From Pseudomonas putida (GTDB lineage: Bacteria > Pseudomonadota > Gammaproteobacteria > Pseudomonadales > Pseudomonadaceae): a stretch of DNA of 44,570 bases. The translations under genes and the position numbers were made by a program. Under the pieces are notes generated by a model, which ran no database searches, was not told the DNA's origin, and was given only the letters and a program-made list of their open reading frames with translations. Each line of letters opens with the position of its first letter. Positions within the stretch are counted from its first letter, which is position 1. Shown in pieces: positions 24,918-33,824 of this stretch. Location: positions 1-44,570 of the forward strand of contig NZ_JANHKS010000045.1 of the NCBI RefSeq assembly GCF_028682175.1, written 5' to 3'.

Positions 24918-26692
24918 CAGGGGGTCTCCTGGGTCGTGACGCTCTCGCCCGCGTTGTCGCTCTGGGTGATGCGCGGCAGCGCGAAGCGGAAACTGGCGCC
25001 GGGGCCGTCCTCGTTCACGGTCGCCCACAGCGAGCCTTCGTGGCGTTCGATGATCGAACGGCTGACCGAAAGGCCGATGCCCATGCCCGAACTCTTGGTG
25101 GTGTAGAAGGCCGTGAACAGCCGTTGCACATCTTGCGGGTCGAAGCCGTTGCCGTTGTCGCGCACCGTCAGGCAGACGCGGTCGTTGTCGTCAGCGTGGG
25201 TGCTGACCTGCAGGTGTCGCGAGCGGCTGCTGATAGTGTTCATCGCCTCTGTGGCATTGAGGATCAGGTTGAGAATGACCTGCTGCAATTGCACGCGGTC
25301 ACCCATCACCTGAGGCAGGTTGTCGGCAAATTCGGGGTGTAGCATCACGCCGTTGCGTTGCAGTTCGCCCAGCAGCATGGCGATGACTTCCCGCGCGGCT
25401 TCGTTGATGTCTACGCTTTCGAGGGTGATGCTTTTCTTGGAAAACAAGGCCCGCAGCCGGTTGATGACGTCCGAGGCGCGGTTGCCGTCGCGAATGGTGC
25501 GACGCGCGGTTTCCAAGGCTCCGGCGACATTGGGCGGATCAGCGCCGAGCATGCGCAGGCAGGTGCTGGCGTTGGTGATGATGCCCGCCAGCGGCTGGTT
25601 GACCTCGTGGGCGATGGACGCTGTCAGAGCGCCCAGGCTTGCTACCCTCGCCAGGTGCGTCAGCTCGGAACGTATCTTGCCCAATGCAGCCTCGTTGCGT
25701 GCGCGGTCGATGGCGATGCTCGCCAGATGGGTGCACTGGGCGATGAGATTGCGCTGCGCCGTGGACGGGGTTTGTGGCTCGCGATGGAGGATCGACAGGA
25801 TCCCGCTCACCGTGCCGTTGGTCGAAGTGACAGGCGTTGACCAGTTGGCCTGCAAGCCATGGGACAGCGCACGGGTGCGCCAGCCGTTCCAGCGGGTTTC
25901 GTGGTTCAGGTCGCCCACGATCACCTGTTCGTTGGTGACTGCGGCCATGGCGACGGGGCAGAGCACTGCATCGGCAGGCCGACCGTCGGCACCCGGCACC
26001 AGATCGACTGGCACATGAGGCGCGGCGCCGGGCTGGATGCGCGGCACGGGTTCGGATGCGGGGTAGGGGTGTTTCAGATCGACCAGCACGATGCTGCACA
26101 ACCCACCGTTGAACGAGGCCTCGACCAGCTCGCACAGCGCCTCCAGGATCGGCGTCAGGGCCGAGCCGCCGGCGATCATGCTCAGCAGGCGTTTCTCGCC
26201 GGCCAGCAGCATCTCGGCGCGCTTGCGGTCTTCGATGTCGGTGTTTTCGCCGTACCAGCACAGGATCGCGCCGGACTCGTCACGCTGCGGCACGGCGCGG
26301 ATCAGGAACCAGCGATAGGTGCCGTCGAAGCGCCGCAGCCGGGCCTCGTACTCACCCGCTTCGCCTGACTGCAACAGCTGCCCCCAGTAGACCGCCAGCT
26401 CCGGGGCATCGTCGGGGTGCAGGGACTGGGTCCAGCCAAAGCCCTGGGCATCGCACAGTTGCACGCCGGTGTAGTCGGCCCAGCGCTGATTGAGAAAGGT
26501 GACGTAGCCATCGGGCGCAGCGCTCCAGACAAATCCCGGCACGGCGTCGATCAGGCTGCGCAGGCTGTCTTCGGTTGCACGAGGTCGCTCGATTTCGTTG
26601 TGCATGCCGGTGGTGTTCTCGCTGTCGCCGATTGTTGAGGATGCGCCAGGGGAGCTGCGCCGGACCATCATACGTGGGTGTCGTCGTGGCAC
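24917..26692 (-). CDS. PAS-GAF sensor histidine kinase
   Basis: The 591-residue protein has a PAS domain (about 40-160; VPGFVWSAAPDGYVTFLNQR and a PAC-like RRFDGTYRWFLIRAVPQRDE), a GAF-like domain (about 170-335), a HisKA phospho-acceptor (SIAHEVNQPLAGIITNAS) and HATPase_c (N-box VILNLILNATEAMN, DNGNGF, GMGIGLSVSRSIIERH). It has no transmembrane helix, so it is a cytoplasmic sensor. The family resembles FixL-type kinases that act on FixJ regulators, but no heme ligand was identified in the PAS domain. GTG 26692 with AGGAG eight bases upstream is preferred; internal ATGs exist, including at residue 30. Confidence 0.92.
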   Translation of the reverse strand: MPRRHPRMMVRRSSPGASSTIGDSENTTGMHNEIERPRATEDSLRSLIDAVPGFVWSAAPDGYVTFLNQRWADYTGVQLCDAQGFGWTQSLHPDDAPELAVYWGQLLQSGEAGEYEARLRRFDGTYRWFLIRAVPQRDESGAILCWYGENTDIEDRKRAEMLLAGEKRLLSMIAGGSALTPILEALCELVEASFNGGLCSIVLVDLKHPYPASEPVPRIQPGAAPHVPVDLVPGADGRPADAVLCPVAMAAVTNEQVIVGDLNHETRWNGWRTRALSHGLQANWSTPVTSTNGTVSGILSILHREPQTPSTAQRNLIAQCTHLASIAIDRARNEAALGKIRSELTHLARVASLGALTASIAHEVNQPLAGIITNASTCLRMLGADPPNVAGALETARRTIRDGNRASDVINRLRALFSKKSITLESVDINEAAREVIAMLLGELQRNGVMLHPEFADNLPQVMGDRVQLQQVILNLILNATEAMNTISSRSRHLQVSTHADDNDRVCLTVRDNGNGFDPQDVQRLFTAFYTTKSSGMGIGLSVSRSIIERHEGSLWATVNEDGPGASFRFALPRITQSDNAGESVTTQETP

Positions 26693-26861
26693 GCGGTTAG
26701 CTCCTGATAGCCGCCGTTATGCGCAGCCCTATACATAGGTATGCACCGACACCTTGGTGTAATCGCTTGGGGCAAGAGGCGGTGGTGTCATCAGTCTCAC
26801 GTGAGTCGGAGCGTGGCTAAGCCTACCCATCCGGGCCGGCCACTTCCCAAGGAGATTGATC
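26693..26861. promoter_or_regulatory. Divergent control region with three short inverted repeats
   Basis: The gap separates the kinase operon from the hydrolase operon. It contains ATAC-ATAG-GTAT at 26731-26742, ACACC-TT-GGTGT at 26749-26760 and the perfect palindrome CTCACGTGAG at 26796-26805. Any could bind the FixJ-type or winged-helix regulator. GGTGT and ACACC also flank a short spacer upstream of the large regulator (about 20876-20891). Sequence symmetry is seen; function is conjecture. Confidence 0.5.
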
Positions 26862-28202
26862 ATGCATGCAGCCATCCCCCCGATGACCTGGCAGCGTCGT
26901 CTGGCCGGTTCGGCCCTGGCGGGCGCCTTTGGCCTGGCGTTGTTTGCCGGTTCGACGCCCGCTGTTCTTGCAGCCGACCCTGCGAGTGCCGCCGTCCGCC
27001 CTTACAAGATTCATGTCGACGAAGCCGAGCTGGTCGATCTCAAGCAGCGCATCGCCCACACCCGCTGGCCGGACAAGGAAACGGTGGCCGATACCTCTCA
27101 GGGCGTGCAGCTCGCGCAGGTCCAGGCGCTGGTCAAGTATTGGGGCAATGGCTATGACTGGCGCAAGGCCGAGGCCCGGCTCAATGCGTTGCCGGAGTTC
27201 ATCACCACCATCGACGGCGTGGACATCCAGTTCATTCACGTGCGCTCGCGCAATCCCCACGCCATGCCGCTGATCCTGACCCACGGCTGGCCGGGCTCGC
27301 AGTTCGAATTCCTCAAGACCATCGGCCCGCTGACCGATCCTGTGGCGTACGGCGGGAAAGTCGAGGATTCGTTCGACGTGGTGATTCCATCGATCCCCGG
27401 CCACGGTTTTTCCGGCAAGCCCACGGAGCTGGGCTGGGGGCCTGATCGCGTGGCCAAGGCCTGGGATGTGCTGATGAAGCGCCTGGGCTACAGCCACTAT
27501 GTGTCCCAGGGAGGCGACCATGGCTCGGTGATTTCCGATGCACTGGGGCGCCTGGCGCCTCCGGGCTTGCTGGGCATTCACCTGAACATGCCGGCCACCG
27601 TGCCGCCGGAGCTGGTCAAGCCGATCAACAGCGGCGAGTCGGCGCCTACCGGCCTGGGCGGTGCAGAGCTGCGTGCCTATGACTCGCTGAAAACCTTCTT
27701 CGGCCGCAACGCCGCCTACGGCGCGATGATGGTGACCCGTCCGCAGACGATCGGCTATCTGCTGGCCGATTCGCCTGCCGGCACCGCCGCGTGGATGTAC
27801 GAGAAATTTGCCGCCTGGACCGACAGCGACGGCCAGCCCGAGCGCGTGCTCAGCCGTGACGAAATGCTCGACGACATCAGCCTCTACTGGCTGACCAACA
27901 CCGGTGCGTCCTCCTCCCGGTTCTATTGGGAGAACAACAACAATAATTTCAGCGCCGCCGCGCAGAAGACCGACACGATCACGGTGCCGGTGGCGATCAC
28001 GGTATTCCCTCATGAAATCTACCGCGCGCCAAAAAGCTGGGCACAGCGCGCCTATCCTTCGCTTTCCTACTACAGCGAAGTGAACAAGGGCGGGCATTTC
28101 GCGGCGTGGGAACAACCCCAGTTGTTCAGCGAAGAACTGCGCAGCGCGTTCCGTCCACTGCGTGCCTCGGTCAAGTCCGACAGCGCCAAGGCCGGGCAAT
28201 AA
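26862..28202 (+). CDS. Exported epoxide hydrolase (EHN family)
   Basis: The 446-residue protein carries a signal peptide (to about residue 38, AVLA) and the N-terminal EHN domain typical of microsomal-type epoxide hydrolases (PYKIHVDEAELVDLKQRIAH, TRWPD). The alpha/beta hydrolase core has the oxyanion motif HGWPGS (141-146), nucleophile Asp219 in GGDHGS, and the catalytic His in GGHFAAWEQP near the C-terminus. Family members open epoxides to diols through an ester intermediate. The export signal is unusual among characterised cytosolic relatives. ATG 26862 has AAGGAGA upstream. It is the first gene of a four-gene rightward operon. Confidence 0.92.
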   Translation: MHAAIPPMTWQRRLAGSALAGAFGLALFAGSTPAVLAADPASAAVRPYKIHVDEAELVDLKQRIAHTRWPDKETVADTSQGVQLAQVQALVKYWGNGYDWRKAEARLNALPEFITTIDGVDIQFIHVRSRNPHAMPLILTHGWPGSQFEFLKTIGPLTDPVAYGGKVEDSFDVVIPSIPGHGFSGKPTELGWGPDRVAKAWDVLMKRLGYSHYVSQGGDHGSVISDALGRLAPPGLLGIHLNMPATVPPELVKPINSGESAPTGLGGAELRAYDSLKTFFGRNAAYGAMMVTRPQTIGYLLADSPAGTAAWMYEKFAAWTDSDGQPERVLSRDEMLDDISLYWLTNTGASSSRFYWENNNNNFSAAAQKTDTITVPVAITVFPHEIYRAPKSWAQRAYPSLSYYSEVNKGGHFAAWEQPQLFSEELRSAFRPLRASVKSDSAKAGQ

Positions 28203-28257
28203 CCGGTCTGTGACCACTATCTGTGCCGCCTGTGGCGGCTCGCAAAGGAGGTTCATC

Positions 28258-29331
28258 ATGAAACTGACTGCAATCAACCCGAGCGCCGCGCCCCTGCGTC
28301 GGCGCCTGCTGGCTCCCTCGATCCTGGCCGTTGCGCTGCTGCAACTGGGCGCCTTGGGCGGGGCATGCTCCCAGGCCAGCGCCGCTGAGGTGGCCGCGAC
28401 CACGATTGGCCCGATAACCGTTGGCAGCAACACTTCATTCGGTCCGCTCAAGCATGTGAAGGCCGGGCTGCTGGATGTGGCCTACGCCGAAGTCGGCCCG
28501 GCGGATGGGCCGCCGGTCATCCTGATGCACGGCTGGCCGTATGATATCCACAGCTACGTGGATGTGGCGCCTGCGCTGGCGGCCAAGGGTTATCGGGTGT
28601 TGATTCCCTACGAGCGCGGCTATGGCGACACGCGGTTTCTGTCGGCCAAGACCGTTCGCAACGGCCAGCCTGCGGCGCTGGCGGTGGACCTGATCGACTT
28701 CATGGACGCCCTGAAGATCAAGCAGGCAGTGATCGGCGGTTACGACTGGGGTGCGCGCACCGCCGACATCGTTGCAGCCCTGTGGCCTGAGCGGGTCAAG
28801 GCGCTGGTCGCGGTGAGCGGTTACCTGATCGGCAGCCAGGAAGCGGGCAAGGCGCCGTTGCCGCCGGCGGCCGAATTGCAGTGGTGGTATCAGTTCTACT
28901 TCGCCACCGAGCGCGGTCGCCTGGGCTATGAGAAAAACACCCATGACTTCGCCAAGCTGATCTGGAAACTGGCCTCGCCCAAGTGGGATTTCGACGACGC
29001 CACCTATGACCGCAGCGCAGCCGCCTTGCAGAACCCCGACCATGTGGCGGTCTCGATCTTCAACTACCGCTGGCGCCTGGGGCTGGTCAAGGGCGAGGCG
29101 CGCTACGACGCCATCGAGAAGAAACTCGCAGCCTTTCCGTCCATCAGCGTGCCGACCATCACCATGGAAGGCGACGCCAACGGCGCCCCGCACCCACCTG
29201 CTGAGGCCTACGCCAAGCGCTTCACCGGCAAGTACGAGTACCGCCTGATCAGCGGCGGCATCGGCCACAACCTGCCCCAGGAAGCGCCGCAGGCGTTCGC
29301 CCAGGCGATTGTCGACGCCGATCATCTTTGA
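28258..29331 (+). CDS. Exported alpha/beta hydrolase, epoxide-hydrolase-like
   Basis: The 357-residue protein has an N-terminal signal peptide (LLAPSILAVALLQLGALGGA, probable cleavage after ASA). The hydrolase core shows HGWP (91-94), the nucleophile Asp163 in GGYDWGA and the catalytic His in GGIGHNLPQEAP near the C-terminus. Asp as nucleophile puts it with epoxide hydrolases or haloalkane dehalogenases rather than Ser esterases. The start is supported by AAAGGAGG. It lies 55 bases after the first hydrolase gene. Confidence 0.9.
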   Translation: MKLTAINPSAAPLRRRLLAPSILAVALLQLGALGGACSQASAAEVAATTIGPITVGSNTSFGPLKHVKAGLLDVAYAEVGPADGPPVILMHGWPYDIHSYVDVAPALAAKGYRVLIPYERGYGDTRFLSAKTVRNGQPAALAVDLIDFMDALKIKQAVIGGYDWGARTADIVAALWPERVKALVAVSGYLIGSQEAGKAPLPPAAELQWWYQFYFATERGRLGYEKNTHDFAKLIWKLASPKWDFDDATYDRSAAALQNPDHVAVSIFNYRWRLGLVKGEARYDAIEKKLAAFPSISVPTITMEGDANGAPHPPAEAYAKRFTGKYEYRLISGGIGHNLPQEAPQAFAQAIVDADHL

Positions 29332-29353
29332 GCCGGTTGTGAGGAACGCAGCG

Positions 29354-29863
29354 ATGAAACTCAAGCGACTGACGGCCATTGGCGTCATTGCGGGAACGGT
29401 CGCGCTGGCCACTGCTGGAGTCGCCCTGGGCGATTCCAGTGATGCCCAGGTGTCGCCGATCTACGGGGTCAAGGTGCCCGAGGGCTACAGAAAATGGGTG
29501 TTGATCGCCCCCGCACAGGAGGCCGCGCCCTTGAATGAACTGCGTGCGGTGGTCGGCAACGAGGTGGCGATCAACGCCTATGAAGGCGGTGTGCTGCCGT
29601 TTCCCGACGGCACGGTGCTGGTCAAGCTGGCTTGGAAGCACGTCCAGTCGCCCGAATTCGAGCCCGCATCGATCCCCGGCGCCGCCACCACGGTTCAGGT
29701 GATGGTCAAGGACTCGAAGAAATACGCCTCCACCGGCGGCTGGGGATTTGGCCGCTTCATCGACGGCAAGCCTGCCGATGAAGCTCAACACCAAACCTGC
29801 TTCGCCTGCCACCAGGCTCGCGTGCAAAACCACGATTACGTCTTCACCCGATTCGCGCCGTGA
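29354..29863 (+). CDS. Cytochrome P460-family protein
   Basis: This 169-residue exported protein has a signal peptide (ATAGVALG region) and the P460 fold motifs: YGVKVPEGYRKWVLIAPAQE at the start of the mature part, VLPFPDGTVLVKLAWKH, a VQVMVKDSKKYASTGGWGFG segment, and a single c-type heme site C149-F-A-C152-H153. P460 cytochromes use a heme cross-linked to a Lys or Tyr and oxidise hydroxylamine or related small molecules; many family members are uncharacterised. It sits between two hydrolase genes in the same operon, with GAGGAA before the ATG. Confidence 0.9.
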   Translation: MKLKRLTAIGVIAGTVALATAGVALGDSSDAQVSPIYGVKVPEGYRKWVLIAPAQEAAPLNELRAVVGNEVAINAYEGGVLPFPDGTVLVKLAWKHVQSPEFEPASIPGAATTVQVMVKDSKKYASTGGWGFGRFIDGKPADEAQHQTCFACHQARVQNHDYVFTRFAP

Positions 29864-29886
29864 CGGCGTCCATCAAGGAGTTATCC

Positions 29887-30663
29887 ATGAACAAGCTCTT
29901 CGTCGCACTGACGTTTGCGGCCAGCCTGGTAGTGGGCGCCAATGCGTCTGCCCAGCCCGAGAAACCCACGGTCGTGCTGGTGCACGGCGCCTTTGCCGAT
30001 GCATCGAGCTGGAACGGCGTGGTGCAGATTCTGGAAAAGGACGGTTACCCGGTGGTGGCTGCGGCCAACCCGCTGCGTGGGGTCAAGAGTGACGCCACCT
30101 CGATCTCCAACCTGATCGCCAGCATTGCGCACCCGGTGGTGCTGGTGGGCCACTCCTATGGCGGCAACGTCATCAGCGAAGCCGCCAACGACCGGCCCAA
30201 CGTCAAGGCGCTGGTGTATGTCAGTGCTTTCGCGCCGGAAGCCGGAGAGACCGTCGCCGGGCTGGCAGGAAAATTCCCCGGCAGCACGCTCGGCCCGACA
30301 CTGGCACCGGCGGTCCCCCTGGCCGATGGTGGCAAGGACCTGTACATCCAGCAGGACAAGTTTCACGACCAGTTCGCCGCGGATGTTCCTGCTCCCCAGG
30401 CCGCGCTGATGGCCGCGACCCAGCGACCGGTCACCGAAGCTGCGTTGAACGAGAAGGCGGGCAACCCTGCGTGGAGACACATTGCGTCCTGGTACATCTA
30501 CGGCGACAAGGACAAGAACATCCCGCCACAAGCTATGGCGTTCATGGCCAAGCGGATAAATGCCAGGGAAGCCGAAGTCATCCAGGGCGCCTCCCACGTG
30601 GTCATGGTTTCCCATCCTGAAGCTGTGGCGCGTTTGATCGAGAAGGCCGCGACGGCCAATTGA
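29887..30663 (+). CDS. Exported alpha/beta hydrolase with serine nucleophile
   Basis: The 258-residue protein has a signal peptide (MNKLFVALTFAASLVVGANA, SAQ). The core shows VLVHGAFADASSW, nucleophile Ser90 in GHSYGG, Asp in YGDKDKN and His in GASHVVMVSHPE. This matches the small esterase/hydroxynitrile-lyase-like alpha/beta hydrolases annotated across proteobacteria, usually without a known substrate. AAGGAG precedes the ATG. It is the last gene of the hydrolase/P460 operon, 23 bases downstream of the P460 gene. Confidence 0.91.
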   Translation: MNKLFVALTFAASLVVGANASAQPEKPTVVLVHGAFADASSWNGVVQILEKDGYPVVAAANPLRGVKSDATSISNLIASIAHPVVLVGHSYGGNVISEAANDRPNVKALVYVSAFAPEAGETVAGLAGKFPGSTLGPTLAPAVPLADGGKDLYIQQDKFHDQFAADVPAPQAALMAATQRPVTEAALNEKAGNPAWRHIASWYIYGDKDKNIPPQAMAFMAKRINAREAEVIQGASHVVMVSHPEAVARLIEKAATAN

Positions 30664-30741
30664 TGGTTAAGCGGATCGTAGGTGCGCATGATGTCCGCTT
30701 TTGTTTCTGAATCGGATGTGCGCCTGACGTCCGCGTTTGAT

Positions 30742-30957
30742 TCTGCCCGGAGGGCGTGGGAGCTGGCTTGCCTGCGATCTGCCGGGAACCGGCAGTAAAT
30801 CCGGTGCATGCGGTGTGTCTGGTACGACCGAGGTTGATGGTTTTACTGCCGCTGCGCGCCAGACCGCGGGCAAGCCCGGCTGCTACGCCCTTCGGGCAGA
30901 AGCGGATCGCGGGTCTGTCTGACATCCGCTTTTGTTTCTGCCCGGAGGGCGTGGGAG
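30742..30957. repeat. Nested REP composite
   Basis: The 299-base gap after the hydrolase operon is almost all repeat. It holds GCCCGGAGGGCGTGGGAG twice (30745 and 30939), the arm TTACTGCCGCTGCGCGCCAG shared with 19661, a REP core GCGGGCAAGCCCGGCTGCTA, and several TCCGCTTTTG-type units (about 30698, 30730, 30924). The arrangement is not one clean palindrome but looks like overlapping insertions of related units. Confidence 0.75.
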
Positions 30958-30962
30958 GTGAT

Positions 30963-32054
30963 TTACTGCGCAGCAGGCAACAGAAAGCGTCCAATCACCG
31001 GCAGGTGGTCGGAGATCTGCAGGGTGTCGGCCTGGCGGACCTGTGCGTCAACACGCTTCAGGGTCGGGCTGTAGAAGAGGTAGTCGAGGGTGCGGTCCGG
31101 CCCGCTGATGCGTGGGTCGTTCGGGAAGCGGGTGTACCACTTGCGCCGATCCTCGCCGTTGGTGTCGTCATTGCTGGGGATCATCGGGTATTTCTCCCAC
31201 AGCGCATGCAATTGGCTTTCTGGCGAATATTGCGCGCGTTGCTCGGCGGGCAGGCGTTGGTATTGGCCTTGGGGCAGCAGGTTGAAGTCGCCACCACTGA
31301 TCCACGGGATGCCGTTTTGCTCGAACCCGTCGAGCAACTGCGTGGTGGCCGCGACCTGGCGTTGCAAGGTGTCGTCGCCTTCGTGGAAATCGCCCAGATG
31401 GGTATTCACCACGGCCAGGTGCCCGTCATCGGCCAACGGCAGGTAACTGACCAGCAATGCGCGGCGGGGCTCGAATTGGCGGCCGATCAGGTTGCCCTCT
31501 GGGGAGGGCAGTTGCAGGCGCTCGGCCTTTTCAATGCGAAAGCGGCTCAGGGTCGCGAGCTTCATGCCGACGCTGCCGAAGATGTGCGGATCGGGGACGA
31601 AATCCGATTTCCAGTAGAAGGCTTCGGTGCTGCACGGGTACAGGTCAGTGACGCGCTCCTTCAACAGGGCCAGTTGGTTGGTGTAATCGGTGTTCTTGGC
31701 GCCGTCGTTCACCTCCTGCAACAGCACGATGTCCGGCTGTTCGTCGCGGATTACCCGGGCGACTTCGTCGAGGTTGTAGGCGATGTCCTGAATGGTAGGG
31801 CGCTTGTCCGGGCCGCTGCCGTCGGCCATGTCGTACCAGAACACGTAGCGTTTGCCGGCCAGGTACTGGATGTTCCAGGTCATGACCTTGAGCGCCTGAC
31901 CGGGTACCAGGACCGGAGGCGCCGCGCCTCTGGCGTTGCAGGAAACTGGCATGCGTTCGTGCCTGGCCGGATGCCAGGTCAGGTTGTAGATCAGCCCCGC
32001 GATCAGCGCGAGCAACAGGGCCAGAAACACGCCATAACGCAGCAGGCGGGGCAT
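30963..32054 (-). CDS. Endonuclease/exonuclease/phosphatase family protein
   Basis: The 363-residue protein has an N-terminal membrane anchor (LRYGVFLALLLALIAGLIYN) and an EEP catalytic domain: MTWNIQYL, IVLLQEVNDG, VNTHLGDFH, GGDFN and the terminal ISDHLPVIG. The fold hydrolyses phosphodiesters of nucleic acids, phosphoinositides or sphingolipids; the substrate is open. The anchor points the domain to the periplasm or membrane surface. The start has GAGGAG upstream and lies nine bases after the YciC-like gene, so they form an operon. Confidence 0.9.
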   Translation of the reverse strand: MPRLLRYGVFLALLLALIAGLIYNLTWHPARHERMPVSCNARGAAPPVLVPGQALKVMTWNIQYLAGKRYVFWYDMADGSGPDKRPTIQDIAYNLDEVARVIRDEQPDIVLLQEVNDGAKNTDYTNQLALLKERVTDLYPCSTEAFYWKSDFVPDPHIFGSVGMKLATLSRFRIEKAERLQLPSPEGNLIGRQFEPRRALLVSYLPLADDGHLAVVNTHLGDFHEGDDTLQRQVAATTQLLDGFEQNGIPWISGGDFNLLPQGQYQRLPAEQRAQYSPESQLHALWEKYPMIPSNDDTNGEDRRKWYTRFPNDPRISGPDRTLDYLFYSPTLKRVDAQVRQADTLQISDHLPVIGRFLLPAAQ

Positions 32055-32063
32055 CGACGCTCC

Positions 32064-32723
32064 TCAGGACGGTCGTGAAGGCTCGTCGATCAGCATGAAC
32101 AGACGGAACATCACCACGCTGATGAACAACTGCAGGAAGCTGGAAATGGAGTCCACCGCCAACGACAGCATCGGGCTTTGCTGTTCAGGCAGTACGTAGA
32201 AGCTCAGGCCTTCGAGCACCGACAGCGGGATGTAGACGAACAGCACGCAGACCAGAATGCGCACCACATGGCCGCGGGTCATCTTGAAGCTTTCGCGCAT
32301 GGCATCCAGCGGGCCCAGGCCGCGCAGCACCAGCAGGTACTCGGAGAACACCAGTTTGATCATCACCCAGACACCGGGAACGATGAACAGCGACAGGCCC
32401 GCCATGATCAGCAGGGTGCTCAGGGCGGTCAGCACGGCGAACGTCGGCCACAGGCGTAGCGTGGCGGCGAACAGATCGCGCTTGGCGGGCGTTTCGCCCC
32501 GGGTTTTGGCGTCCAGGAACAGGATTAGACCACCGGTGTACAACGGGTAGAACGCAAGGCCGATGAGCAGTTGCCAGCTTGCCGAGCCGTCTGGTGCCGA
32601 GCTGCCCAGCACTTGCTTGGTCAGGGCTTCGAGTATCACCAGCGGCAGGCACAACGACAGGATGCTGACGAAATGACGCCGGAAGAAGTAAAGCGAGTCT
32701 TGAATGATGGTCAGCGGATTCAT
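32064..32723 (-). CDS. YciC-family inner membrane protein
   Basis: The 219-residue polytopic protein matches the YciC/UPF0259 family: LTIIQDSLYFFRRHFVSILS at the N-terminus, then hydrophobic segments PLVILEALTKQVLG, LIGLAFYPLYTGGLILFL, FAVLTALSTLLIMAGLSLFI and LVCVLFVYIPLSVLEGLSFY. The function is unknown. It is the first gene of the two-gene leftward unit with the EEP protein. No strong ribosome site precedes the ATG. Confidence 0.9.
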   Translation of the reverse strand: MNPLTIIQDSLYFFRRHFVSILSLCLPLVILEALTKQVLGSSAPDGSASWQLLIGLAFYPLYTGGLILFLDAKTRGETPAKRDLFAATLRLWPTFAVLTALSTLLIMAGLSLFIVPGVWVMIKLVFSEYLLVLRGLGPLDAMRESFKMTRGHVVRILVCVLFVYIPLSVLEGLSFYVLPEQQSPMLSLAVDSISSFLQLFISVVMFRLFMLIDEPSRPS

Positions 32724-32913
32724 GAAAGGATCACAGGAAAAAGCAGGCCGACACTTTAACGTAGAGCCGGTGAGCGGGCCAATCGGATGGGCGGTCGCAG
32801 GCTTCTTAACTTTTTCTACATCCTATTGAAAGCCCCTTGAAACACCCCATTACTGTTTGTGTCTGACACTTGCGTCAGTCACAGAATTCCTACGGCAATC
32901 TAACGAGGTCGCC

Positions 32914-33711
32914 ATGCACAGCGAAGAGCAAACCCTGATCGATGGCTTGTTTACCAAACTCAAGCAAGCGGAAACCGATTCGGCCCCACGAGACGCCCAG
33001 GCCGAGGCGCTGATCAAGGAGCACCTGACCCGGCAACCTGCCGCGCCTTACTACATGGCGCAGGCGATCCTGGTGCAGGAGGTCGCGATCAAGCAGCTGG
33101 AGGCCCAGAGCCGCCAACGCGACGAACAGATCCAGCAATTGCAGGCCGAGCTGCAGCGCGCCAAGGCCCAGGCGCCCGCGCAGGGCGGCGGTGGCTTCTT
33201 GTCGAGCATCTTCGGTGGTGGCTCGCGCGAGCCGCAACAGCCGCAGCAGCCGGCTTCTTCTTTTTCGCGCCCGTCCAGTCCTCCTCCGTCCTCGGGTGGC
33301 TGGCGCGACAATGGCCCGTCCAGCCCACCGCCCTACAACGCGCCACAGCAGGGCAACTACGCTCCACCGCCGCAACAACAGGCGCCGGCTGCGCCGTTTG
33401 GTAGTGGCTTTTTGGGTGGTGCGCTGAAAACCGCAGCGGGCGTGGCAGGCGGTGTGATGCTGGCTGAAGGCATCAGCAGCCTGTTCCACCACAACAGCCA
33501 GCCGCAGGAAATCGTCGAGATCATCGAAGAACAGCCTGCGCAGCCAGCCAGTAACAACGATTTGGGCAATGGCAGCGGTTGGGGCGACGATCAGCAGCGT
33601 GTCACCAGCAACGATGGCTGGGGCAATGACTCCGGCGGTTTTGCCGATACCGACTACGGCAGCGACGATGGCGGCTTTTTCGGCGGCGATGATGACGATT
33701 CGTACGTATGA
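32914..33711 (+). CDS. DUF2076 domain protein
   Basis: The 265-residue protein starts with the DUF2076 helical region (MHSEEQTLIDGLFTKLKQAE, YYMAQAILVQEVAIKQLEAQ, a coiled coil to about residue 90), then a Pro/Gln/Ser-rich linker, a Gly/Ala hydrophobic stretch (LGGALKTAAGVAGGVMLAEG) and an acidic Asp/Gly-rich tail (GGFFGGDDDDSYV). Members are envelope-associated in proteobacteria; no biochemical role is known. The start at 32914 gives the family N-terminus; GAGG lies upstream. Confidence 0.9.
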   Translation: MHSEEQTLIDGLFTKLKQAETDSAPRDAQAEALIKEHLTRQPAAPYYMAQAILVQEVAIKQLEAQSRQRDEQIQQLQAELQRAKAQAPAQGGGGFLSSIFGGGSREPQQPQQPASSFSRPSSPPPSSGGWRDNGPSSPPPYNAPQQGNYAPPPQQQAPAAPFGSGFLGGALKTAAGVAGGVMLAEGISSLFHHNSQPQEIVEIIEEQPAQPASNNDLGNGSGWGDDQQRVTSNDGWGNDSGGFADTDYGSDDGGFFGGDDDDSYV

Positions 33712-33727
33712 TCGCTGAACCGCATAT

Positions 33728-33824
33728 CCCCCGTAGCAGCACGGCTTGCCGGCGGGGGCGGTGTGTCAGGCAACCCTGCATTGGCTGACACGCCGCTCCC
33801 GCCGGCAAGCCGTGCTGCTACGGG
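33728..33824. repeat. REPIN (CGGCTTGCCGGCGGG class)
   Basis: An inverted pair with arms CCGTAGCAGCACGGCTTGCC lies 17 bases after the DUF2076 stop. It matches the 6844 REPIN closely. Confidence 0.92.

Noticed and set aside
26823..28451. 542-codon minus-strand open frame opposite the epoxide hydrolase
   Set aside because: It is a shadow of a clear hydrolase with signal peptide and catalytic residues.
30742..30957. Possible CRISPR-like or tandem direct repeat array
   Set aside because: Units are irregular, partly inverted and match REP elements elsewhere; there are no regular spacers and no cas genes.
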